From NCBI GenBank assembly GCA_025991245.1, contig BQMJ01000042.1:124001-188000 (forward strand): DNA of 64,000 bases. Direction: 5' to 3'. Under the pieces are notes generated by a model, which worked only from the letters and a program-made list of their open reading frames with translations, did no database searches and was not told the origin of the DNA. Made by a program: the position numbers and the translations under genes. Numbering within the stretch: position 1 is the first letter of the stretch; each line of letters begins with the position of its first letter. The stretch comes from Galdieria partita (Eukaryota > Rhodophyta > Bangiophyceae > Galdieriales > Galdieriaceae). Shown here one piece after another: positions 52,585 to 63,139 of the stretch.

Positions 52585-53118
52585 ATGAGCTCTGAGAAGT
52601 CTGGTTTCAAGGAAAATACTAGGGAAACCATGTTTTGTACTTTACATTCAGCTTCTAGTGAACGTGAAACGAGAGATTTGAAAGGTACTACTTCTGCCAG
52701 GGCCCGAAGAATGAGTGCAGAAGAGAGAAATCTGGTACTATTAAAGAGGAAGCTGAGAAACAGAGCTTCTGCTGTTCGATCAAGGAAACGTCGTTTGGCA
52801 GTAATTGAACGGTTATATGGTCAGTTGATCGAACTATCGCTTTTGGCATCACGGTTGGAAGAACGGTTGAGAGCCCTGGAATTGGAAAGACCGAGGTTGG
52901 AGTCTGTTACAAACGATTCTTTGGGAGTTGTTGAGCATAAATATGGGCAACTTGTGCCTTTTCAAGAGGACTTTTATATGGGAGAACCGTTGGTTCTTCT
53001 GTTTGACTCCTCTCCTCTGTTGCAGAAATCTTTTGCAGATTGGTCCGCATCTCTAAGCGACTTGGAACTAGAAAATTATTTTAGTTTGGATCTTAGTTAT
53101 CCTAATAATAGTATTTAA
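52585..53118 (+). CDS. bZIP transcription factor 2 (tandem paralogue)
   Basis: Single exon, 177 residues, 176 bases after bZIP 1. The shared block is RDLKGTTSARARRMSAEERNLVLLKRKLRNRASAVRSRKRRLAVIERL, with NxxSAxRSR as the DNA-contact core. The zipper region (LIELSLLASRLEERLRALELE) is Leu-rich but irregular. The acidic C-terminus (SLSDLELENYFSLDLSY) may be an activation region, whereas in bZIP 1 the acidic part is N-terminal. The two likely arose by tandem duplication and may heterodimerise; that is inference. Confidence 0.85.
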   Translation: MSSEKSGFKENTRETMFCTLHSASSERETRDLKGTTSARARRMSAEERNLVLLKRKLRNRASAVRSRKRRLAVIERLYGQLIELSLLASRLEERLRALELERPRLESVTNDSLGVVEHKYGQLVPFQEDFYMGEPLVLLFDSSPLLQKSFADWSASLSDLELENYFSLDLSYPNNSI

Positions 53119-53302
53119 ATTGTGACACTTTGCTTTACTTGGCAGTTGAGAATAATAATGGAATTGTGTTCAAACACGAAATGTTAAGTGCATGGCATAA
53201 AATCGTTTGGCAACTATAGCGTCACAACTTGAACATTCATTTTGTTTATCATTGAACATGCATCAGTTTAAATTCTTCTCTAAACCCCATATCTTTATGA
53301 AC

Positions 53303-54852
53303 TCAACTACTGCAGTATAATTTGTGAATCATAAAAACACGCTCTAGAACATCTTGGACTATTTTATCAGGAGTACTGGCTCCACTAGTAACACCAATAG
53401 TAATAGGACCCCGTTTCAGAAAGTTTTCCTTTTCAAGTAACTCTTGACTGGAAGATGAACGGAATACGATGCGATTATGAGGACCTCAATAGAAAACGAA
53501 ATAAGACAACATCATCTCTCATTTACTCTTATGAAACTTACCTATCCGTTCAGGTCCATCTATATAATAACTGGGAATGCCCTTTCTCTCGGCGATTTCT
53601 TGCAAATGACTAGTATTGCTCGAGTTGAATCCTCCAACTACTAAAACCAAATCCAGAGGTTCCTCCACCAGATCTAGCATAGCATCTTGACGTTCTTGTG
53701 TGGCATCACAAATCGTGTTGAAAGCAATAAAATGTTTAGAAAGTTCTTGCGGTCCAAACTTTTTCAACATAGTTTCTTCAAATAACTTGGCAATGGCATT
53801 TGTCTCATTCTTCAGCATTGTAGTCTGATTAGCAATGCCTACAGCTTCGAGATCTCTATCAGGATCGAATCCCGACGACATGGCGTTTTTAAATTTCGAA
53901 ATAAACTCATTTTTGTCTCCTCCATATAATATATATTTACAAATATACTGTGCTTGTTCTATATTTAAAACAATAATATACCTAAAGTATATTTGAATGG
54001 AAAGAAATATACTCAATAAGAAGATACTAACTTTTCCGAAAAAGAAGCAGTAGCAATAGTTTCTTCATGATTCCATTTGCCGTGAATGACAGAAGTACAG
54101 TTTGCTCTCTTGTGCTTATCCACTGAATTCCAAACTTTAGAAACCCAGGGACAGGTCGTATCCACGATTTGACAACCGAGATCTGAAAGATACTGCATCT
54201 CATTTAAGGTCGCACCAAAAGCAGGCAAAATAACTACATCTTCACTAGAAACTCCGCTAAAATCTCTCACAAAATTCTTATGAGGTACAAACTGCACATT
54301 CATTTCGGCTAATCTAAAGCAAAGAGTTCAACCAGAGAGAGAATCCATTGAAAACGAAACTAGGTACCTCGCGTTCACTTTAGGATTGTGAATGATTTCG
54401 TTGGTAATCCATATTTTTTGTTTTGGAAAATGTTTCCTTGTTTCCAAGGCCATAGCAACTGCTCTTTCAACTCCCCAGCAAAAACCATATGAGCTCGCTA
54501 GCTTCACAGTCACCTTACCACTGCGAATTTCCTTGTTTCCTGCTCTAGCTTCTTGTAAAAGTAAAGAGGAAAATTCAGAGTTCATAAGCATTTGTGTTGC
54601 CTCTTTCTCTTCTGAAAAGCCCCTACGATTAAATTTTTCGGAAGATGTCAACTTTCGACGCAAAGCTCGTTTATCCAAGGACTCTTCATAGAGACTGTGT
54701 TCTTCCAGACTATTTGGTTCAATACATTGAGTCCAAACAGGACCTACTGCTTGCACACGTTTAGGTGAGTGACAATGAAAGCAAACTTTTTTTTTCTTTT
54801 CCCAACTTTGAAAAGTAACTGTGACATATCGAAGACAGATAAAAGACATCAT
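53303..54852 (-). CDS. ISPH: IspH/LytB, HMBPP reductase (MEP isoprenoid pathway), plastid
   Basis: Last step of the plastid MEP pathway: a [4Fe-4S] enzyme reducing HMBPP to IPP and DMAPP. Exons are 54852-54368, 54313-54032, 53981-53542 and 53484-53303; 462 residues. Cluster cysteines are in [25 protein letters not shown] and [12 protein letters not shown]; the substrate loop is [53 protein letters not shown] and [19 protein letters not shown] complete the three-lobed fold. Around 105 N-terminal residues before the core, basic and Ser-rich, fit a transit peptide. The reading is in the plant/cyanobacterial style (the KYIIVLN...[10 protein letters not shown] region). ATG ATG at the start gives two adjacent choices. 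Confidence 0.95.
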
Positions 54853-55320
54853 CTCTCTTCTTTGGCCAATTCTTGATTTCTCCTGTTGATAAAAGATTCT
54901 TCCGACATCGGATAAAACTGCACAATTGAAAACTTTTTATACTATTGATTCTAAAGATTCATCTTTGAGCTGTTTTCATGTATACAAGTAAGTGGTTCTT
55001 ATATTAGAAAAGTTCCTGTTACCAATATGTCGAGTGGATTCTAAAGAGTGCAACTTGTGCAGTTGTTGATATTATCGCTAGTTATGAGACGACTTGTTTT
55101 GCACAAAAAGAGAGAGAATAACAAACAACTAGAACAGTACCGTTTTGTTTCCTTTACGGCTCTTTCATTTAGGTGCTCTTTTTGCACGACGTACCTACGT
55201 TGCAGAACTTGTAGTATTAGCGATTCACGTGTGGAAGAATCTTCCATGTTATGGTTTCAAGTATTTAGAAAATAGGAAGTTTGTTATTCATACATGATTC
55301 GTCCTGTTATGAAGTTATTT
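54853..55320. other. Intergenic region
   Basis: 468 bases between IspH and the next minus-strand gene. A 68-codon minus-strand frame (ATG 55247, end 55041, four Cys in CSSC/CTSC-like pairs) and a plus-strand shadow are present. Neither shows a recognisable family. Nothing else is seen. Confidence 0.35.
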
Positions 55321-56033
55321 CTAGTCGTTAACCAGATTTTCTACGGCAATCTTGTCTTCTTGTTCCTTTGGGTTTCCAGAAGCGCCACTATTTGCTTCAA
55401 TTCTTGCAGCAAATTCACAGTGTCTAGAATGATATCGACAGTTTGGTGGCCACAACTCATCGTTACAACCTTGATAAGAAGTCAGTGGAAGCCTTTGAAG
55501 AAACAACGTGACTCGGACCTACCTTTACATATTACGAACCTCGGCCTTAATGACGGAGCATATATATCTGGATTGACTCTACGAGCTTCTCTTTCTGCTT
55601 TTGTCTTTTTCCTCTTCTTTATTGTAAAATTGCTGCTAGTTGTATCAGTTGTGCACGTATCCGCATTGGACGAACAGTAGCTATTGGAATCTCTATCTTC
55701 GGACATTTGTGTTGCTCTGAAAATACCATCTTCTTCTGGTAAGGACCTAGTTATCAAAGTTGAAAATCCCGCGACATCAGATTTCACAAATGTTGGTGTT
55801 GTCGTTGGAAGAACTTTTTGTGTCGCTGAGTAGTTCAGATTCCAGCCTATTGTATTTTCAACTTGGGACTCCAACTCTGATTGTTTGGTTGCTGTTGTAT
55901 TCTTTAGTCCTGGGGAAATCCAATCCTTGGTGGTTTCCGTATATTTATCGAGAAGCTCAAAATGGTCGTCGCCTTCTTGTTCACTAGAAAGAAATCTCTT
56001 CATATCTAGTCTGTTAATAGAACAGCAGCCCAT
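55321..56033 (-). CDS. Cys/His-rich protein, unrecognised (possible nuclear zinc protein)
   Basis: Exons are 56033-55523 and 55469-55321 (53-base intron), 219 residues. The first part is Ser/Thr-rich and acidic. A basic stretch IKKRKKTKAEREARRVNPDIYAPSLRPRFV could be a nuclear signal. Across the intron the frame reads FVICKGCNDELWPPNCRYHSRHCEFAARI, a small CxxC...C...HxxH/C cluster that could bind one zinc. Start is uncertain: ATG 56033 or 56003; the frame extends to TTG 56048. No family name is claimed. Tight exon phase agreement supports a real gene. Confidence 0.6.
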
Positions 56034-57640
56034 AAATAAGGGATTCAAAACTGTGTCGAAGACATTTCAGATAAAGCAAAATTCGTAGAAGAATCGTAGA
56101 CGTCGTCTGCTTGACCCGAAATCCGAATTGCTCAAGAATGAGCATTTTGCCACAGTGGCTTGTGAAAGGGGCCGGAAGCCCCATTGCAAAATGGGGCAAT
56201 CCGATCTATGTCTATGCGACTTGCAAGTGCTGATTGGTCGTTGGGAACTCGATGGGAAGAGTAAAATTTTCATATTGTTTCCAAAAGGTTTCAGATTCAC
56301 CTTTTGAGTAGTCAAGTAAGGTTTCACAGTGTAAAAAACCTGCATATTATCAAATATTTCCGTGTAAATGCCCAGAATTCAAAGGCTTGTCATTTTGGCA
56401 AGGTTCAAATATCTATTGAATAGGAGAAAAGTTACTTGGCAAAGCCAAGGAGTCTCTGTAGTCATTACCTCGTAGCTAGATTGTTCCAAAAAGAGCTTGT
56501 GTTATTCCACTTGTATGTTTATTCCTTGTATTCCCTTTTTGAACTGGGTCATAAGGGTAATTGTTGCCTATACTTTTCACAAAAGACTCAAGTATAGCCC
56601 CTAATAAGAGCTGTTTTCGATCGACTCCACTGTGGAAAACTCAAGAGAAGAGGAATGTTGTACTGATGTAATAGAATGAGTCGTCACATTTGGAATATTT
56701 TTTATATGAATAGGAACACTCTGGGTTGGAGTTTCCTCAGCTATGTATTTTGAGGTTTACAACTGGGCAAGTTGACAACTTTCCAAATATCTTTGAAAGT
56801 TCCAAGAGTCCTTCGTCCCTGCTAAGAGTGCCTCAAGTAGGTGTGTATATAGCGAAAGTTTTCTGCTTTGTCGACTTTTGTTCCAGTCTCTTTACTGGCT
56901 TCAAGTTGATTTGAAGAACATTGGCCTCTAGTTGACAGGAATCATTTCAAGAGAGTATTATGTACCGTTTTCAAGCAAAAAGGCACGTCTCCCACAACTT
57001 GGTCGCCAAATATTCAAAGAGAAATTTCGGCCATTGAACCGTGCTGATAAATGTCCAGCTGAACTGTTTGCAAACTGGAAGGACAGTGAGTTTTGTGCTA
57101 CCAGTATCAGGTACTTTTAGACTTTTGCAAGGCGAGTTTACACACTCTGGTCGAGTATTTCAATTACCAACAGAATGTGATTCAAGTACACAAAGAAAGT
57201 GAAATATGCATGTTTTGTATTTTGCCGATCAGTATGTTGATAAAGAAACCAGTCAAGTTTCTAGTACATAGACCAAGTGTCGCATATTCTATCTTGTATA
57301 ATTTAAATTCGAAAATAAAGAATCAGTTGTTGACTCTTTCTATTTTGTAAAGTCTACATATGAAAACTCTAGCAAGATGTATTTCACTGTTCTAGTGCTC
57401 CCACTTGAAAATACAACACCACAAACGAATTATAACTTTAGAAACACAAGGCAACTCAGTTTCGAAGCTGTCCTTAAGTGGAACATTCGTTATTAGATTG
57501 TCTATCAATAGCTTTATATGAGACTTTGCTTCTTCAAATGTTCTTTGGTAAAATAACTTTTGTTCTAAAAATGGGCAACTGTACAGTACATCTAATCAAT
57601 ATCTTTTGCACTCACAAATACAACAAGATTTATAATTGCT
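56034..57640. other. Gene-poor region
   Basis: About 1.6 kb without a supported gene on either strand. Short frames (up to about 90 codons) lack family patterns. The left part holds the hairpin cluster at 56129-56197. The rest is A/T-rich and featureless to the eye; it may contain decayed sequence related to the copies further right. Confidence 0.4.
56129..56197. other. Cluster of short hairpins, one with a GCAA tetraloop
   Basis: Inverted repeats follow one another: TGCTC/GAGCA (56129-56144), GCCA/TGGC (56149-56159), GGGGC/GCCCC (56168-56182) and a perfect 8-base stem GCCCCATT/AATGGGGC around a GCAA loop (56178-56197). The GCCCC arm can pair with either the left or the right GGGGC, so two structures are possible. 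It may be a structured RNA or a regulatory element. No known RNA family was recognised. Confidence 0.35.
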
Positions 57641-59420
57641 ACATCAAATGTGAGTAGAGAAAACATGAAACCTCTACTTTGCTGAGACTCTTGACATCCT
57701 GAACAAAACTATCACAATATCGTGGTCTTTGATTCCAATCTTGTTTCAATCTTGAAAGGTGACATCTTTTCAAACAGATACAGGAAAACGAGGAAGCTTT
57801 GAAATATATGGAATCGATTCTCACCAAATCCCATCTCATGAAGAAGAAAAGTATTACAATCAAATGAAGAACTCATACAACTTGATGCACCAATGTTTTC
57901 TTCGCCAGTCATATCTTCCACTTGCATAATATTGGCATTCATAATTGGATTCATTCTCTCTACTACTACTGATTGGCTACGAGCAGATAAACTTGATTGG
58001 TTAGCTCTAAAGGTTTTCTCTTCACTCTCCCATGTTTCAAAAATAATGTGCCACTATTTTGTAAACTGATAATTGAAATGTGATCGACTAGCTTCAGAGA
58101 GATGGCTTTTGGAGACAATAACCAGTTGAAAATGAAACACTTTTATGGAGACCAGAAATATTGTCATTCGTCAAGTAGCTTTTGTTTTGAATCATATTGT
58201 TGTCATCATCAGAAAATGGTATAGAATGCCTTCGGCATGGATCCAAACCACCAAAAGTTGAATAGATGCAAAACAACTATCATGCAAAACCTTGACAATT
58301 CCCTCGAAAGACTTGTCAGTTTCTTTATCAATTCATCATCGTGGTAATTCAGTGTGCCAATAAAATTGAAATAAAAACCAACAACATAACATGTTTGTCC
58401 ATTTGGAAATACCGCGTAGTCAGCAGGTCCAGTAAAAGAACTATCTTTCGGAATAAAAATGTCACAATGTTGCAAATTCTCGATAATAATATGCAAGTGA
58501 ATCAGAGAATTCTCTCAAGTTTGGTGTATAAGTTACTGTTGATTCCATTTAATATGAAACATTCTCTTATAAAAGAACCTTTAACAATTACCAGGACAAC
58601 AGGATTCGCAACAATCGAAGAATTGGAACACAGAGCTATTAATAATCCATAAATATAAATTCAAATAAGACCCCATTTGTTGTCGGGATATTAGGAATAT
58701 CACTGCAATTAGATAAAGGCAACAGTTCAGCAACCTCATTGAAAAACTCGGAATTGGTATGAGCTCTCACAGCAACCAGTCTTGAGTCTACCAGTGGAAC
58801 TATTGATCTCTCCTTCTTCATATTCAGCCTAAAACCCAAACGATGCGAGTAAATCCATTAAATGACACTCAACTTCAACGACATCACCACTTTCAAACAC
58901 AGTTTGTAGCAAATAGTTCAAAAAAAACCATTCGATAATGAAATCGACAATCTCTTGAATAATATAGTCCCAGTGAGTTTTCTCAAATCATCAAAAACAT
59001 TATCCAGAAAGCTTCGCTATTTTCTGCAATAATCGTCTCGATTCTTCGTTTACGTACTACATCTAACAAAGCCATCAGTGTGTTTTCTAAAATCAATGGA
59101 ATTTCTCCAGTCTTCCTTTTCGACAATTCTACAAAGAGATCTTGCAACTCATCTGAGGGTAATAACCAGTCCTTCAGTACTTTATCCATTTACAATATCA
59201 TTGAGGTTCAGGGGATTCAATCACAAAATATGGCGGATCCAAACATATGAGGCTCGAATGGGATCGTCAAACGGTAATAGGTACTGCTTGATTGACCCTT
59301 AAGTTGCTTTCGGTTATTGTGAAGTTCGTAAAGTTCTTCTGCAACGAGGTACGCATCCTCTTCAAGACCTACAACAACAGGCTCGAACGTGTCACGAGGA
59401 ACCCACTGATCACCGAATAT
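57640..59420 (-). pseudogene. Decayed copy A of P-loop NTPase / nuclease-like / SAM-type family
   Basis: Minus-strand fossil, edges approximate. The N-terminal part (GDQWVPRDTFEPVVVG, ELHNNRKQLKG, YRLTIPFEPHMFGS) matches the start of the intact plus-strand relative at 63140 (KWVTDDTFKPIVVD, QLHKKRRQLRA, YRLSVPFAPHLFGS). Further along, IFIPKDSSFTGPADYAVF and NGQTCYVVGFYF correspond to IFIPIRQNSNGPDVLIRV in copy B, and MNANIMQVEDMTGEENIG corresponds to MDMNVMQMEGSRGESTV. The copy is broken in several places and is old, judged from the low resemblance to its relatives. Family placement near Crinkler/RHS-type proteins is inference. Confidence 0.6.
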
Positions 59421-60372
59421 TATCGTCGTCAAAAGGAAATCGATAATATGCGTCAAAGAAAATTCCGAAGGACACTTAGTTCCATACTTGTGCGTCGGAT
59501 GTTGTACTTTCTATTGCTGAATTCAAAGAAGAGTGTCTTTGAAATATGAGCAGAAACTTGTGATGTGTCTTCGTTCGTCCAGATACCTTTCCAGCTATTG
59601 TATTCAACAGTTATTAGAGCTTTCAGAAAGAGATATATCTCTATCAAGAACGACTCTTGTGTTCATAGTAGATATGCGAGATCAAAGACACCTCAGAGCA
59701 TAGTATTTGGAGACATTTGTGTTTGGTCCTTGCAAAGCGGTACTTTTCTCTGCAATTGTACTTTACTACTTTGACTCCTGTGTGTGTCTCTCTCTTGGAA
59801 GGTACCAGGTTTCAAAGACCTCGTTTATAGCGCTTTAAGTTTTCACAAATAATCTTGTACAAGTATCTTGAACTATCTAGATAAAGAGATGTTATTCAAG
59901 CCCACTCAAGGAAAAAGGTCCCAATCGGAATAGTTTCTACTGCAGCTTGATCTCTTTGTCACTTTTTTTACAACCGTTATAGACAATAGACACTTGGTTT
60001 ATGCTGTTTTTGTCAATTTCAGTTGGTCAAAGTAACTGTTCTTTTCTATAAAGGGCAGCACAACAGAGACCAAAGGGCTTGAGAGATATCGTCACGAGAA
60101 CCATTTCCGTCAAAAAAAAGAGAATATTGCATAGTTCAAATAGCGAATACCATATGTGAAATACTTTCAGAGAAAGAGATACAAATGTTTAAACAAATGA
60201 AATTGTGTCTTCCAAGTCATTCTCCTGTATGATACACTACAAGATGTTGAGTATTATATAAGAAGTGAACAACTGACAGCTTTGTCATATCCTCCACATG
60301 CATTCAACTCTATAAAGATCATAAAGTGTGACAGAGAAAATCAAAAGTAAGCGAAACTTGGATATAAGAATC
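59421..60372. other. Spacer between the two decayed copies
   Basis: About 950 bases, A/T-rich, with only short frames on both strands. No gene, repeat or RNA signal recognised. It may hold the former promoter of copy A and the 3' end of copy B. Confidence 0.35.
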
Positions 60373-61945
60373 TCAGGTACTTTGCCTATCTTTTATATAA
60401 GTTCTCATACCAGCAACAACTTTGACTCGTAACAAGGAATCATCAATACCCATCTGCTCTAATATGTTCGAGTCTATGACTCCCATGTCTCGCTCCGAAA
60501 ACTTGCATAGACATTCGTAACATTGAGTTGATTCTTCCTCAGTTAAATGACAATATACTTTCAAAAAGTTCATCCAGTCAAAAGGAACTTGCACTGAGCT
60601 CGTAGCAGCAACAGTTGACTCTCCTCTCGAACCTTCCATTTGCATCACATTCATATCCATCCTTGGACGAGTATTTCTTCTTTCCATCCTTCCACTATTC
60701 CTTTCAGTTTCTTCAAGTGGAATACGCCTTAACAAATCTACAAACGAATTGCTCAACAAATCAGAAAGTGGTTTCAGTTGTTCCAACCATCCAGGATTGT
60801 CTGCAAACACTCTTTCAAGTTCTTCGCTAGCCTTGCGACCTAAAAAGGTTCGCAAAGATGTTGTTGAACATACTACAACTTGACAATGAGGAGGTATCCT
60901 CAACCACTCTTGTCGTATATTCTGTGGTTGTATCTCAGAGTTGATAGAACTGTAAACAATATTATTATTATTGTCTTCATAATAAACTCCACTATTCAAT
61001 ATCCAATTCTGATTATCACGAAATTGTCCGGAAACTTCGTCAGTATACTTGTTGCTTACAATCAACTGAATGGCTGTTAAATTATTCTGTTCCAATTCAA
61101 GCTGTGACGCCACTGGATGTAAAAATTTAGCAACTTCTGACTTAATCATTGAGCGACCAACACCAGAACTTGACAATTGAAAACATTTCAATGCAATGCC
61201 TATCAAATATACTCTCTTCTTGGTGGTTTCAGTCTCCATAGGTGTTTGCTCTGAAGAAGATTCACCTTGAATAGCAAGGAAAGAATTGTCTTTCATATCT
61301 GTGACTCGAATAAGAACATCAGGTCCATTGGAATTTTGTCGAATAGGAATAAATATTCTATCTTTTGATAAATACTTTTCAAAAAATGGTTTCCAAGCAG
61401 TGACATGGTAAGTTGCTTCGTTAGCACTATGGATTCTACTCACTGTCGAACTAAATGCTGGAACATAATTGGGAATAGGATCCACTTTTAAGCTGCCAAT
61501 GGTTTGAGTAGAATCTATTGATATATGTGCGACAAAACTATGTCGAAATATACTCAATTCTCCTAGTTTGGAACAGAAACACCATCGAACATAAAGAGTA
61601 AATATAGTCGCAAATTTGACACTACCACCTATCGACGAAAACGAAATTCAAATAAAACGAATAGGAGTGAATTTTCGATAGTAACTTTTGATGTCCTTCA
61701 AAATAGTCTTTCTACAGACCAACTTGAACAATGTTTCTTCAGCTTGGCTAAGAATTGTTTGTACGTCTTTGTCTTGTTCATTGCTCGAACAGTTCAGATA
61801 ACAGAAGCCAAAATGTTTCGCAATGTCCAAAACATTATTTAGAATGACTCAAAAGTATCAAACGGAGTATCTCTCATTGGAATACAAAATTCTAAAATAA
61901 TGACAAAAAGCATAGAAGAAACAGAAATCCTTGATTCTGTTATCA

Positions 61946-61989
<44 letters not shown>

Positions 61990-62470
61990 ACTGCCAGATA
62001 ACGACTTGGAATCATTTTCTCCATTTTCCTTTCTTATTTCATCCTCTGAAAGATTACAAAAACTATTCCAACTTTCACATCTATCAATCAATAATATACT
62101 AACGAACACAATTGCATCCACTTGTTTGAAGAACCAATGGTGTCCTTTACAATGACTAGGAAAAGTACTTTTAAAACTGACTAGTTATTGTGCTCCATAT
62201 TTGGTATCAAAGACTTTACAGTTTCTTCAGAAAAAGACCCCAAACGAAGAACATTGAATATTATTCGAGAAAGGCGTAGCATCTTCTTGTCTACTAGTTG
62301 TCGAGTCCGACCTCCCTGCAGAAATAAAAAGTGCAAAAGACACAGCTAAAAAGTTCACTAAAACTCCTAAAAAGGAACGATAAACATTAAACATTCTAAT
62401 GACTGTGTCAGGCTTTATCCAATCTCGAAACATCGAAAACTTTCTCAGTTTTAATGTTCCAAATTTCGTC
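60373..62470 (-). pseudogene. Partly decayed copy B of the same NTPase / nuclease-like / SAM family
   Basis: Minus strand; left edge firm, right edge approximate. Its 3' half is a long open frame (60373-61557, 394 codons, opening at TTG without ATG) with a nuclease-like core IFIPIRQNSNGPDVLIRVTD...SFLAIQGES, a middle region, a disordered RMERRNTRPRMDMN stretch, and a C-terminal SAM-like helical domain (YCHLTEEESTQCYECLCKFSE, ILEQMGIDDSLLRVKVVAGMRTYIK). Upstream pieces (LDIAKHFGFCYLNCSS, SFALFISAGRSDSTTS) may be the end of the NTPase part. The Walker A region was not found. It appears broken in a few places or 5'-truncated; extra introns cannot be excluded for the upstream part. Confidence 0.55.
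61949..61987. repeat. (GA)n microsatellite
   Basis: About nineteen uninterrupted GA units (TC on the minus strand), inside the upstream part of copy B, possibly at a former intron start. Likely polymorphic in length. Confidence 0.97.
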
Positions 62471-63139
62471 AATAAACAAATACAAATAACGTTTCTTTAG
62501 GACATTTAATATATTTGAAGCCATTCTTCTGGACAATCAAAGTAAAAACTTGAGGAAATCAGGGCCAATTGGAAATCTACCAAGTGCTTCATTGCCCATC
62601 CATTCTAAGAGTGTAGTCTGAAAGCGAGTCCCGTGAGGAACTTGGAGAGAATTGAACACTATATATAAAGTCTCGTTGAGTAGAGCATCTAGAGAAATTT
62701 TCCTATTTTCTCTCCTATTCCAATCTCAGACAGGCCAACTCATTTTCAAAAGTTGCAAACGTTTGGAGGTGTTGGCCAATCGTGCTTTCCACTCCCACGC
62801 ATTCGGAATGCGTAAGGCAAAGTTGGTTATTCCACACTTGAGAAACCTTTCATGTCTCACAAACTTAAAAAGCATTCAGATCCTACAACTTGCGGACTCT
62901 CAGTTGACAAGGGAATATTTGATCCTTCTAGTATGAATGCATTTCAATCTTTCAATATTGCTATCCATGCCCAAACACAGAAAATGTTTTGTGACGATTA
63001 TCCTCCATAAAAGACAATCTAATGTTCTATTTGAGTCTATTCTGAATACTTTTTGTGCTAACAAACGAAAGCAACCCACTGAGCACAACACAAACGAATT
63101 CACTGCTCATTCTTTTACAAATTTTATTTTGGGGCGGCG
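62471..63139. other. Intergenic region upstream of the intact family member
   Basis: About 670 bases between copy B and the plus-strand gene at 63140. Short frames exist, with no recognisable family. The last bases before the ATG are GC-rich (TTTTGGGGCGGCG), unlike the surroundings. Presumed promoter. Confidence 0.35.

Noticed and set aside
55041-55247. 68-codon minus-strand frame with CxxC pairs
   Set aside because: No recognisable zinc family; equal-length shadow on the other strand; no support beyond length.
56034-57640. LTR or retrotransposon remnant in the gene-poor region
   Set aside because: No terminal repeats, primer-binding site or reverse-transcriptase pattern seen.
61839-62121. 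Leu/Ser repeat protein frames around the (GA)n tract
   Set aside because: The repeat translates to Ser-Leu runs on the minus strand; these frames are produced by the microsatellite.
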